Assembly (NCBI RefSeq): GCF_049472675.1
Contig: NZ_JAPNXM010000003.1
Coordinates: 167,331 to 231,330, forward strand
Origin: Deferribacter thermophilus
Lineage (GTDB): Bacteria; Chrysiogenota; Deferribacteres; Deferribacterales; Deferribacteraceae
Length of the DNA: 64,000 bases
Reading direction: 5' to 3'
Part shown: piece by piece, positions 8,342 to 16,808 of the stretch
Layout of the letters: each line of letters begins with the position of its first letter
How positions within the stretch are numbered: the first letter of the stretch is position 1
Notes under the pieces: model-generated
Databases searched by the model: none
Seen by the model: the letters and a program-made list of their open reading frames with translations, nothing else
What the model was told of the DNA's origin: nothing
Program-made: the position numbers and the translations under genes

Positions 8342-9139
8342 ATGGTGCGTAGAGACAAGTCAGAATACGCTGTCCAAGCAGTTAACAACGCATTAGATAT
8401 TTTAGAATTACTTGGCAAAAGCGATCAAGAACTTAGTATTAGTGAAATAGGTGCCAAGTTGGGCCTTACCCGTAGCAATGTAAATAAATTGTTGGCTACC
8501 TTAGAAAGTTTCGGTTATGTAGAATATAATAAGAGAACCGGTAACTTCAGGATGGATGTAAAAACTTTCCAAATATCTCAAGCATATCTTAATAAACTCA
8601 ACCTAATTGAAGCATCCAAACAAATCCTTACAGAGATTAAAAAAGAAGTAAATGAGACAGTACATATTAGCGTTCTTAGAAAAGGTAATATAGTCTATCT
8701 CAATGCAGTGGAAACTGACCACTCAGTAAGAGTCGTTCCAAGAATTGGCAATATTGGCCCAGCCTATGCAACAGCTACAGGTAAAGCACAATTAGCATTT
8801 ATTAAATTGGATAAAATAAAAGAGTATTATTCTGAAAAGTTAGTAAAAATGACTGACAATACAATAGATAATATGGAAGATTTACTAAAAGAGTTAGATT
8901 TGGTTAGACAAAGAGGTTATGCCACAGATTTTGAAGAGTTTGAATTAGGGGTTAGATGTGTTGGAGCGCCTGTTTTTAATTTTATGGGAAATGTCATAGC
9001 TGGATTAAGTATCTCTGCTCCAGTTGAAAGGATGAGTGAAGAGCGTATTGAAAAAGAGATTATCCCTGCAGTTTTAAAGGGAGCCTATAAATTATCCATT
9101 AAATATGGATACAAAAAAGAAGCCCAAAAAGGTTTCTAA
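8342..9139 (+). CDS. IclR-family transcriptional regulator
   Basis: A 265-residue regulator with an N-terminal winged helix (residues 8-70; LSISEIGAKLGLTRSNVNKLL) and a C-terminal GAF-like IclR effector domain (GPAYATATGKAQLAF, then RQRGYATDFEEFELGVRCVGAPVFN). The effector cannot be read from sequence; IclR proteins usually control catabolism of small organic acids or aromatics. It is a single gene, divergent from the GntR-glycyl-radical operon with which it shares a 212-base spacer, so it may co-control that operon. GAGGTGA runs right up to the ATG, so the GTG at 8345 is an alternative start. Confidence 0.88.
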   Translation: MVRRDKSEYAVQAVNNALDILELLGKSDQELSISEIGAKLGLTRSNVNKLLATLESFGYVEYNKRTGNFRMDVKTFQISQAYLNKLNLIEASKQILTEIKKEVNETVHISVLRKGNIVYLNAVETDHSVRVVPRIGNIGPAYATATGKAQLAFIKLDKIKEYYSEKLVKMTDNTIDNMEDLLKELDLVRQRGYATDFEEFELGVRCVGAPVFNFMGNVIAGLSISAPVERMSEERIEKEIIPAVLKGAYKLSIKYGYKKEAQKGF

Positions 9140-9160
9140 GGGGTAAGTTACCCCTTTCTT
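9137..9160. terminator. Bidirectional hairpin terminator between iclR and folE2
   Basis: AAGGGG-TAAGTTA-CCCCTT begins at the iclR stop codon and is followed by a T-rich tract on the plus strand. It separates the convergent iclR and folE2 genes. Confidence 0.7.
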
Positions 9161-9937
9161 CTATTTCTCAATACAAATTGATGCAAAAGCAGAATGGTTA
9201 TGAATACTTTCGTAGTTTTCGCTGGACACTTCAAACCAGGTTATCCTTTCATCTTTTAATAGTAACTCTGCTGCATTTCTTACAATATCTTCTACAAAAA
9301 CAGGATTTTCGTAGGATTTCTCCGTAATAAATTTTTCATCTTCTCTTTTCAAGAGAGAATAAATTGGAGAACTACCTGATTTTTCTGCTATTTCAATCAA
9401 ATCTTCAATCCAGACCATTTTATTATATCTTACAGAAATTGTCACATAACTTCTCTGATTATGCGCACCATAATCACTAATCTCCTTTGAACAAGGACAA
9501 ACACTAATCACAGGGACAGTAACTGTTAAAACAAAATCTTTTTTATTATCAGAAACTGTTCCACTAAATTTGCATTCATAATCTATTAGAGATGGGAGCT
9601 TTGAAACAGGTGCCTCTTTTTCTAAAAAATATGTAAATTGCATATCAAAATGAGCTTCTTCTGAATCAAGTTTTACTCTCATCTCTTCCAAAATCTCTTT
9701 AAAAGAGGAAATACTTATATTTTCACGATATTTATTTAATATCTCCACGAATCTGGACATGTGAGTCCCTTTGAAATTGTGAGGCAGTTTTACAAACATA
9801 TTTATAGTAGCAACTGTATGCTGATTACCTTTTCTTTTATCCTTTAAAATAATAGGGTACTTAATCCCTTTAATGCCAACCTTATCAATTGTCAGATTTC
9901 TATCATCTTGTAGACTTTGGATATCTTTTAGACTCAT
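9161..9937 (-). CDS. folE2: GTP cyclohydrolase FolE2 (type IB)
   Basis: Makes 7,8-dihydroneopterin triphosphate from GTP for folate and/or queuosine synthesis. The 258-residue protein matches FolE2 in length. It has the family motif SVCPCSKEISDYGAHNQRS, which carries the conserved metal-binding cysteine, plus the DIQSLQDDR start and ESIHNHSAFA near the end. FolE2 can use metals other than zinc, unlike FolE. Its start overlaps the TPR gene stop by four bases, at the end of a long minus-strand run of genes. Confidence 0.93.
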   Translation of the reverse strand: MSLKDIQSLQDDRNLTIDKVGIKGIKYPIILKDKRKGNQHTVATINMFVKLPHNFKGTHMSRFVEILNKYRENISISSFKEILEEMRVKLDSEEAHFDMQFTYFLEKEAPVSKLPSLIDYECKFSGTVSDNKKDFVLTVTVPVISVCPCSKEISDYGAHNQRSYVTISVRYNKMVWIEDLIEIAEKSGSSPIYSLLKREDEKFITEKSYENPVFVEDIVRNAAELLLKDERITWFEVSSENYESIHNHSAFASICIEK

Positions 9938-10668
9938 CTTCTTCTGATTTTCTGCCTTGCAAGCATCATGTGATATGGTTTGATACCTTGAGGCATCTTT
10001 TCTATATTAAGCTGCATCCAAAGAGCACCATAATTTTTCATTTTTAGCTTTTTACCATTTTTTAATGCTTCGAGATTAGCCTCTAATTTTTCATCAAGAG
10101 GGGCTTTCTTGCTACCTTTTACTAATACTTCTAAAGCTTTATCTTTCTCTCCCATCTCAACTAAAAAATAAGCATACAAACTGTATAAAAAACCTTCCTT
10201 AGGTGAATTTTTGATCGCTTTTTCAAGAATAGATTTCACCTTATCGTAATTTTTCTCTTTAAAATATAGAGTAGCCTGCATTGCCATACCCATCCAGTTT
10301 TTAGAAAAGCCTTTGTCTAAGTATCCCTTTGCTTCATCAAATTTCCTCTGCATATACAATATTATACCTATTTGAGAGTTTATTTGCTCTTTCACAAAAA
10401 ACTGCCATTTAGAATACTTGTAAGCATCTTTTAGTCTATTAATTGCTTTCTCAAATCTATTGTTTTTCAAATCACTTTCAACATCTTTAAATACTGTTGT
10501 AAGTTTTTTCAAAATCGACTTACCTATTAAATAATTTAACAAAATTAATACTACACCCATTACCAACACAGACCCAACAATACTGTAAGTTGTATAATAA
10601 ACTAATAAAGCAGCTAAAAGTGATGTAGATATCGATATTAAAATTGTATACATATAACGCCTCTCCAA
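9934..10668 (-). CDS. Membrane-anchored TPR-repeat protein, unknown function
   Basis: 244 residues. Two hydrophobic segments in residues 5-50 (SISTSLLAALLVYYTTYSIV and GSVLVMGVVLILLNYLIG) probably form a hairpin anchor. Two or three tetratricopeptide-like repeats follow (KSILEKAIKNSPKEGFLYSL, then KALEVLVKGSKKAPLDEKLE). The TPR part should face the cytoplasm and bind a protein partner; no function can be named. The C-terminus ends in basic residues (RQKIRRR). It lies between the lipoprotein gene and folE2. Confidence 0.75.
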   Translation of the reverse strand: MERRYMYTILISISTSLLAALLVYYTTYSIVGSVLVMGVVLILLNYLIGKSILKKLTTVFKDVESDLKNNRFEKAINRLKDAYKYSKWQFFVKEQINSQIGIILYMQRKFDEAKGYLDKGFSKNWMGMAMQATLYFKEKNYDKVKSILEKAIKNSPKEGFLYSLYAYFLVEMGEKDKALEVLVKGSKKAPLDEKLEANLEALKNGKKLKMKNYGALWMQLNIEKMPQGIKPYHMMLARQKIRRR

Positions 10669-10724
10669 CAGTTGATTTTAAAACGCTGAAATTATATACA
10701 CATATTATTTTTTTTCAATGGAAA

Positions 10725-11573
10725 TTACTTACAAGTAGAAACATACACCCCATTGGAATCCACAATCCCATTTGTTGCAAATATTATATAATCACCACAG
10801 CCTTCAGACATAAAAAACTTTTCATGCGTAATATTAACTTTATTAGAGCTTTTATCTAAAACTTTAAAAATATTTGCTTTAGACTCCCAAGTTATAATAT
10901 AATTAACCCCATTTTTAATAACTTTAACATTGTAAACATCAACCAATCTTTCAAAATATCTTTTATCAACTTCAACCTTTAAAATATCGCCTCTAATATT
11001 TTCTTTACTTATAGGCTGCAAATATAATGTAAAAGGTTTTTCTATTCTGATAATAATTTCATCCTTTTTTGTGATATTATTCAGACTGTTTTTATCAAAT
11101 CCATAAACAACAAATCTTGTATCCTTATCTTTCTCAATAAAAATAGTTACACCATTATTAACTTTTTTTATATTTTTTACTCTCACAACAGGCTTTCTCA
11201 CAAAATATTTCGTAATATACAAAGAATCAGAATAAATCTTATACTCTGGATGCTTATACATCATTTTATATGAAACCTTCTCACCAATCTTTAGATCGCT
11301 ATCAAAAAAACTTTTACCAGGAGCAATAATAGTTAAAAACTTATACTCAACACACCTTTCATCAGTGCTTTTATAAACATATAAGAGATAATCTTTGGAA
11401 TTATTATTGATTAAAAGACCGTTTTTTTGGACAACTATCTGATCTTCTTTAGGTATTGGTATAGAAAACATACTTTTAGGAACTGGATCTGTTTTCTTCC
11501 CACAAGCCACAAAGATAAAAATAAAAATTATAAAAAAATTACAAATTGTTGAGATATTTTTTAGCATTTTCAA
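10725..11573 (-). CDS. Putative lipoprotein downstream of argH
   Basis: 282 residues with an N-terminal hydrophobic signal ending in a lipobox-like FVAC, then GKKTDPVP, resembling the CGKKGP motif of small lipoproteins often found beside argH-lysA in proteobacteria. The body looks beta-rich, possibly fibronectin-III-like (inference). The gene starts inside argH, overlapping its end by 35 bases, so it is translationally coupled. No enzyme motifs were seen. Function unknown; outer-membrane or periplasmic attachment is likely. Confidence 0.7.
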   Translation of the reverse strand: MKMLKNISTICNFFIIFIFIFVACGKKTDPVPKSMFSIPIPKEDQIVVQKNGLLINNNSKDYLLYVYKSTDERCVEYKFLTIIAPGKSFFDSDLKIGEKVSYKMMYKHPEYKIYSDSLYITKYFVRKPVVRVKNIKKVNNGVTIFIEKDKDTRFVVYGFDKNSLNNITKKDEIIIRIEKPFTLYLQPISKENIRGDILKVEVDKRYFERLVDVYNVKVIKNGVNYIITWESKANIFKVLDKSSNKVNITHEKFFMSEGCGDYIIFATNGIVDSNGVYVSTCK

Positions 11574-12921
11574 TCTGAACCTTTACCGATTCTATACCTG
11601 TACCACCATAACTGTTTTTATTTTTTGCAGCATTTTCCACATTTATAAAATCATACACATCATTTTCTATCTTATCACAAAATCCCTTCAACTCTTCTAT
11701 AGTCAATTCATCAAGCTTCTTATTTTTTTCTATAGCATATTTCACAGTTTGCCCCACAATAAAATGAGCATCTCTAAAGGGGATACCTTTTCTAACTAGG
11801 TAATCTGCAAGCTCTGTAGCAGTGGAATAACCTTTAGAAGCAGCTTTCAACATATTTTCCTTATTTAATTTCATCTTATTAATCATAGGTGACATTATTT
11901 TTAAACTTCCGATCAAATCATCAATTGCTCTAAAGACAGGTTGTTTATCTTCTTGCATATCCTTATTGTAAGCCAAGGGTAATGCTTTCATAGTAGTAAA
12001 AAGTGATATCATGCTACCATAAATATTTCCCGTTTTCCCTCTTATCAGCTCAGCCACATCTGGGTTTTTCTTCTGTGGCATTATACTACTGCCAGTACAA
12101 TAATCATCTGACAATTCAATAAAATTGAATTCGCTAGTCATATAAATAATCAACTCCTCACTAATTCTACTTAAATGCATCTGACATATTGAAGCTGCAG
12201 ATAAAATCTCAAGAGCAAAATCCCTATCACTAACAGAGTCAAGACTATTTTCGGTAGGTTTTTTAAAGCCTAATAGCTCTGTAGTAAAAAATCTATCAAT
12301 CGGAAAAGTTGTCCCTGCAAGAGCACATGAGCCAAGGGGGTTTTCATCAAGCCTTCTATATGCATCAGAAAAGCGTTCATAATCCCTTTTAAACATTTGA
12401 AAATATGCCATCATATAATGTCCAAACAAAATCGGTTGGGCTGTCTGCAAATGTGTAAAACCTGGCATTACAACATCCATATTCTCTTCAGCCTTTTTTA
12501 AGATTGTCTCCATTAGCTCTTTCAAATACTTTCTTATTTCATCCACCATATCTTTCATATACATCCTAAAATCTACAGCCACCTGATCATTTCTACTTCT
12601 TGCAGTATGGAGTTTACCACCAACATCACCTACAATCTCTTTTAACCTACTTTCAATTGCCATATGAATATCTTCTTGCTCTGTTTTAAATTCAAATTTA
12701 CCTTCCTCTATCTCATCAAGTATCTGTAACAAGCCACTTTTTATAATCTCTGCCTCATTAGGATGAATTATCCCCTGCTTTGCAAGCATCTCAACATGAG
12801 CTAAACTCCCCTTAATATCGTATCTGTACAATCTCTTATCAAAATGGATCGAAGCATTAAATTCATCTACAAATTTATCTGTTGGTAACTCAAACCTACC
12901 ACCCCAAAGTTTTTTACTCAC
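11539..12921 (-). CDS. argH: Argininosuccinate lyase
   Basis: Last step of arginine synthesis, cleaving argininosuccinate to arginine and fumarate. The 460-residue length is standard. It shows the fumarase/lyase superfamily signature GSSIMPQKKNPDVAE with the mobile catalytic loop, and the N-terminal KLWGGRFELPTD and TARSRNDQVAVDFRMY motifs. It follows the sigma-54 response regulator by one base and overlaps the lipoprotein gene downstream. Confidence 0.97.
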   Translation of the reverse strand: MSKKLWGGRFELPTDKFVDEFNASIHFDKRLYRYDIKGSLAHVEMLAKQGIIHPNEAEIIKSGLLQILDEIEEGKFEFKTEQEDIHMAIESRLKEIVGDVGGKLHTARSRNDQVAVDFRMYMKDMVDEIRKYLKELMETILKKAEENMDVVMPGFTHLQTAQPILFGHYMMAYFQMFKRDYERFSDAYRRLDENPLGSCALAGTTFPIDRFFTTELLGFKKPTENSLDSVSDRDFALEILSAASICQMHLSRISEELIIYMTSEFNFIELSDDYCTGSSIMPQKKNPDVAELIRGKTGNIYGSMISLFTTMKALPLAYNKDMQEDKQPVFRAIDDLIGSLKIMSPMINKMKLNKENMLKAASKGYSTATELADYLVRKGIPFRDAHFIVGQTVKYAIEKNKKLDELTIEELKGFCDKIENDVYDFINVENAAKNKNSYGGTGIESVKVQIENAKKYLNNL

Positions 12922-12922
12922 T

Positions 12923-14242
12923 TTACACCTCTATATTGTATTCTTTTAATTTATTATGCAGTGTTTTCCTCGATATACCAAGTATTTTTGCAGCTTTAGT
13001 TTTATTACCCCCAGTCTCCTTTAAAGCCTTTTTAATAGCCTCTATTTCATGCTCTCTCATATTTTTTACAGTATCCGAAACCTGAACACTAGAATTTTTT
13101 AAAGGGGGTAGCAACTCTGCAGTCAATATTTCCCCTCTTGCTAAAATAATGCTTCTCTCCACAATATTTTCAAGCTCCCTAATATTTCCAGGGAAATCAT
13201 ACATCATTAATTTATCTAAAAAACCTTTATCATAATTTTTAACTATTTTTTGAAACTTCTGACTATATTTTTTAATAAAATAATCTAATAACAAAGGGAT
13301 TTCGTCTTTCCTTTCCCTTAAAGGTGGTAGTTTTATTGGGAAAACATTTAATCTATAATAAAGATCTTCTCTAAATTCACCATCAGATACCATTTTTTCA
13401 AGATCTCTGTTAGTGGCAGCTATTATTCTTACATCTGTTTTAATTGTCTTAGTTCCACCAACCCTTTCAAAAGTTCCCTCTTGAAGAACTCTCAAAAGTT
13501 TTGCTTGGGTAACCAATGGCAATTCACCCACTTCATCTAAGAATAGTGTACCACCATTTGCTAACTCAAATTTGCCCAACTTACTTTTATCAGCACCAGT
13601 AAAAGCCCCCTTTTCATGACCAAATAACTCACTCTCTATCAAATTTTCATTCAGGGCAGCACAATTTACTGCTAAAAACGGTTTATCTTTCCTTGGAGAA
13701 TTTTGATGTATTGACCTTGCAACAAGCTCTTTTCCTGTACCAGACTCACCCATAATTAATACCGTTGCATCCGTAGGAGCAACAAGCTTTAATACCTCGA
13801 TTATCTTTCCCAATCCATCTTTTGAATAAACACCATCGTATATATAATCATCTAAATAACTTTCATTTTTATCTACTTTTTTATTCAATAAATTTTTAAT
13901 TTGGGATTTCAACTGCTCGATATCTACTGGCTTTGTAATATAATCCAAAGCGCCCAGTTTCATTGACTCTACTGCAGTCCTAACATTATTAAATGCAGAA
14001 ATAACAATAACTGGTATATCCACACTTTTTTTTCTTAAATGAGCTAAAAATGTCAGGCCATCCATAACATCCATTTTTATATCTAACAAAATCAGATCAA
14101 CATTTTCTTCATCTAATATATTCAAAGCCTCTAAGCCGTTTTTAGCCTCAAATATATAATAATCCTTTTCAAGATGAAGCCTTATCATAAATCTGTGATT
14201 TTCTTCATCATCAACTATTAGTACTCTTTTTTTATCTTCCAT
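12923..14242 (-). CDS. Sigma-54-dependent response regulator (NtrC/ZraR type)
   Basis: A 439-residue three-domain activator. The receiver domain (1-120) has phospho-acceptor Asp54 in LILLDIKMDVMDG. The AAA+ domain has Walker A GESGTGKELVAR, the sigma-54 contact loop GAFTGA and Walker B GGTLFLDEVGEL. A Fis-type helix-turn-helix (NKTKAAKILGISRKTLHNKL) ends the protein. An intact GAFTGA means it should drive sigma-54 promoters. It overlaps the sensor kinase gene by 11 bases, so the two are cognate partners. Its targets are unknown; the glnB sigma-54 site in this window is one candidate but has no proven link. Confidence 0.93.
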   Translation of the reverse strand: MEDKKRVLIVDDEENHRFMIRLHLEKDYYIFEAKNGLEALNILDEENVDLILLDIKMDVMDGLTFLAHLRKKSVDIPVIVISAFNNVRTAVESMKLGALDYITKPVDIEQLKSQIKNLLNKKVDKNESYLDDYIYDGVYSKDGLGKIIEVLKLVAPTDATVLIMGESGTGKELVARSIHQNSPRKDKPFLAVNCAALNENLIESELFGHEKGAFTGADKSKLGKFELANGGTLFLDEVGELPLVTQAKLLRVLQEGTFERVGGTKTIKTDVRIIAATNRDLEKMVSDGEFREDLYYRLNVFPIKLPPLRERKDEIPLLLDYFIKKYSQKFQKIVKNYDKGFLDKLMMYDFPGNIRELENIVERSIILARGEILTAELLPPLKNSSVQVSDTVKNMREHEIEAIKKALKETGGNKTKAAKILGISRKTLHNKLKEYNIEV

Positions 14243-15491
14243 CTCTAAAATCCAACACTATTGTAAAAGGGTCAGTTTTTTCTAAATATACTTTATACCC
14301 ATGAAACTCCATAATTTTTTTTACTATAGGAAGTCCCAACCCACTCCCTTTTGATTTTGTCGTATAAAATGGCTCAAAGATTTTATTTGGATCAACCTTT
14401 TCATAAGTATTATTAACTATTTTAATCTTCCTACCTTCAAATATAACTCTTACAACATCATTAGGTTTTGAAGCATCAATTGCGTTTAATAAAAGGTTCA
14501 TAAAAATCTGCACCATTCTATCTTTATCAACTTTTGCAATAAAGCTTTTTCCATCAACATCTACTCTTACTTTATTATTTTCGATATCATACTTCAACAT
14601 CGCTATTACATTTTTGATTACTTCCAATAAATCAACTTCTTCTAAATTAAGCTGCAATTCTCTACCATAAGTTAAAAAATCATTTACCATATCATTCAAT
14701 CTTTTTAGCTCATTTTTAATCCGCTGCAAAATATCCTTTTTATAGTCTACATCCTCATTGTCTAATAAATATTCCATTAATCCAGAAATAGAACTTAAAG
14801 GGTTTTTAATTTCATGGGCTAACAAATTAGAAAATTTACCCATTTCAGCATTTTTTTCAATTTTGCTCATTTTATCTAACAACTCAGCATATAATTTAAA
14901 ATATCTATATGCATACATCAAAATCAAAATCATAAAAATATAGAGAATAATCATTTGGAACAAATCTGAAAACATCTTCTTTTTGAAATCATTATAAGAA
15001 CTTTTATTTAAGAAAAGCGCCAAATAATACACATGCTCTCGAGGAGGAGGCCTAAAACCTCTCATCATGTGCATCATCCCCATCATCCCCATACCAAAAC
15101 TTCTTTCCATTTGATAATAAATTATAAAATTTTTATCGTTCTCTAAAATTTGAATAGAATTTGGGAATAATTTTTCAAAATCTACTGCACCATTTTTACC
15201 ACTAAACAAAATATCCCCTTTTTCATTATAGATCACAAGGTTATCGATGGATTTGTTTGATGCAAACTCTTTTATAAACTCTTCATATCTTTTTCTACCA
15301 AATTCATTATTAAAAAATAAAAACCTATTACTTACTTCAAAAGAACTAACAATAAATTTACCAAGCTCTATTATGTTTGATTTTATAGAATTGAGAGTGT
15401 TTAAAGATGAATAAATATGTAGACTAAAAATCAATATACTTAAAAAAATACCAGCAGCAATTAAAAATCTAAATTTTTTAATATAATTCAT
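14232..15491 (-). CDS. Membrane sensor histidine kinase with methionine-rich sensor segment
   Basis: A 419-residue kinase. There is a transmembrane helix at about 8-28, an extracytoplasmic sensor up to about residue 170, a second helix (FQMIILYIFMILILMYAYRY), then HisKA with the H-box LLAHEIKNPLSSISG. The HATPase domain follows (NLLLNAIDAS as N-box, GSGLGLPIVKKIMEFHGY as G2). The sensor carries residues 133-143, GMGMMGMMHMM, with seven Met and one His in eleven residues. That points to soft-metal (copper/silver) or redox sensing by inference. It is coupled to dnaJ upstream (overlapping stop/start) and to its response regulator downstream. Confidence 0.9.
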   Translation of the reverse strand: MNYIKKFRFLIAAGIFLSILIFSLHIYSSLNTLNSIKSNIIELGKFIVSSFEVSNRFLFFNNEFGRKRYEEFIKEFASNKSIDNLVIYNEKGDILFSGKNGAVDFEKLFPNSIQILENDKNFIIYYQMERSFGMGMMGMMHMMRGFRPPPREHVYYLALFLNKSSYNDFKKKMFSDLFQMIILYIFMILILMYAYRYFKLYAELLDKMSKIEKNAEMGKFSNLLAHEIKNPLSSISGLMEYLLDNEDVDYKKDILQRIKNELKRLNDMVNDFLTYGRELQLNLEEVDLLEVIKNVIAMLKYDIENNKVRVDVDGKSFIAKVDKDRMVQIFMNLLLNAIDASKPNDVVRVIFEGRKIKIVNNTYEKVDPNKIFEPFYTTKSKGSGLGLPIVKKIMEFHGYKVYLEKTDPFTIVLDFRDGR

Positions 15492-16591
15492 ATCTTAAAA
15501 AAGTTTTTAAACTTTTCCCATAAATTTTTATCATCTTTCAAATAACTATTTTTTGATACCCTTTTAAACTCCGTTATCAGCTTTTTCTCCTCTTTTGTCA
15601 ATTTCTTTGGCAAAACTACCTTTAAATTTACAATCATATTACCAACACCATACCCTTTAACTTCAGGGATACCATACCCTTTTAAAACAATTGTATCATT
15701 AGGCTGTGTACCAGGTTTTATTTCTAACTCCTTTTCCCCTTTCAAAGTCGGGATAGTGATTTTTGTACCTAATATTGCATCAGTAAATGGGATGGGCACA
15801 TCTAAATAAATATCGTTCCCTTTTCTTTTAAAATATTTATGAGGTTTTACATGAATATTCACAAAAAGATCGCCACTTGGGCCACCATATCTACCAGAAT
15901 TACCCTCGCCAGAAACCCTGAGAGTCATCCCATTATCCACCCCTGGAGGGATATTTACACTGATACTCTTTTTGTTATATTTCACACCTTTACCATTACA
16001 CTCTTTACAAACCTCTTTAATAATTTTTCCCAAACCGTTGCACCGATGGCATGTGGTAGATACAGTAAAAAACCCTTGTCTCTGAACAAACTGACCTCTG
16101 CCATGACAAGTAGGACAGGTTACTTTACCTCCTGGCTCAGCACCTGAACCATCACATCGGCTACAAACATCTTCTTTGCTAATTTCAATTGTTTTGCTTA
16201 CCCCAAATACTGCTTCTTCAAACTCTATCTCTATATCTATTTCTAAATCACTCCCCCTTGTAGGTCTCTCTCTTCTTCTCCCACTACGACTAAAACCAAA
16301 AAACCCTTCAAAAATATCATCAAAGAAATCATCAAAAATTGTAGAAGAGAAATCCCCTCCTGCAGATGAATCATCAAAAACTCTTCCGAATTGATCATAT
16401 TGAGCTCTTTTTTGAGGGTCAATAAGCACCTGATAAGCTTCTGTAATCTCTCTAAATTTTTCTTCAGCCTCTTTATCTCCAGGATTTCTATCAGGGTGAT
16501 ACTTTAGCGCAAGTTTTCTGTAAGCTTTTTTTATCTCTATCTCTGTAGCATTTCTATGCACACCTAACAACTCATAATAATCTTTAGCCAA
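15488..16591 (-). CDS. dnaJ: Chaperone DnaJ (Hsp40)
   Basis: Co-chaperone that stimulates DnaK ATPase. The domains run in order: J domain with HPD (ALKYHPDRNPGD), a Gly/Phe-rich linker (FFGFSRSGRRRERPTRGSD), four CXXCXGXG zinc repeats (CSRCDGSG, CPTCHGRG, CHRCNGLG, CKECNGKG) and the C-terminal substrate domains. I place the start at TTG 16591-16589 (LAKDYYELLGV). AGGAGG at 16599-16604 lies seven bases upstream, and the family N-terminus begins exactly there; a longer in-frame start at 16633 adds an unlikely 14 residues. That gives 367 residues. A terminator separates it from dnaK. Confidence 0.95.
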   Translation of the reverse strand: MAKDYYELLGVHRNATEIEIKKAYRKLALKYHPDRNPGDKEAEEKFREITEAYQVLIDPQKRAQYDQFGRVFDDSSAGGDFSSTIFDDFFDDIFEGFFGFSRSGRRRERPTRGSDLEIDIEIEFEEAVFGVSKTIEISKEDVCSRCDGSGAEPGGKVTCPTCHGRGQFVQRQGFFTVSTTCHRCNGLGKIIKEVCKECNGKGVKYNKKSISVNIPPGVDNGMTLRVSGEGNSGRYGGPSGDLFVNIHVKPHKYFKRKGNDIYLDVPIPFTDAILGTKITIPTLKGEKELEIKPGTQPNDTIVLKGYGIPEVKGYGVGNMIVNLKVVLPKKLTKEEKKLITEFKRVSKNSYLKDDKNLWEKFKNFFKI

Positions 16592-16755
16592 CCCCAAACC
16601 TCCTGTTTTAAAAAAATTGCTTATATCTAACAAATACTCACAAAAAACAGCCCAAACTCATCACTAAAAAGCTAAGCAACCGTTTATATATTTATAAGAA
16701 TTTATATTCTATCAACCTTAATACTCAATTAGATATATTTAGTAAAGCAATTTAT

Positions 16756-16783
16756 AAAAAAAAGGGGTGCTAACACACCCCTT
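16756..16783 (-). terminator. Terminator after dnaK
   Basis: On the minus strand, AAGGGGTG-TGTTAG-CACCCCTT is followed by a T-rich run (complement of 16756-16763). It ends the hrcA-grpE-dnaK unit; any dnaJ transcription from upstream must read through it or start in the 165 bases beyond. Confidence 0.85.
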
Positions 16784-16808
16784 CTAGTATTTTATATTTT
16801 AAAATCGA

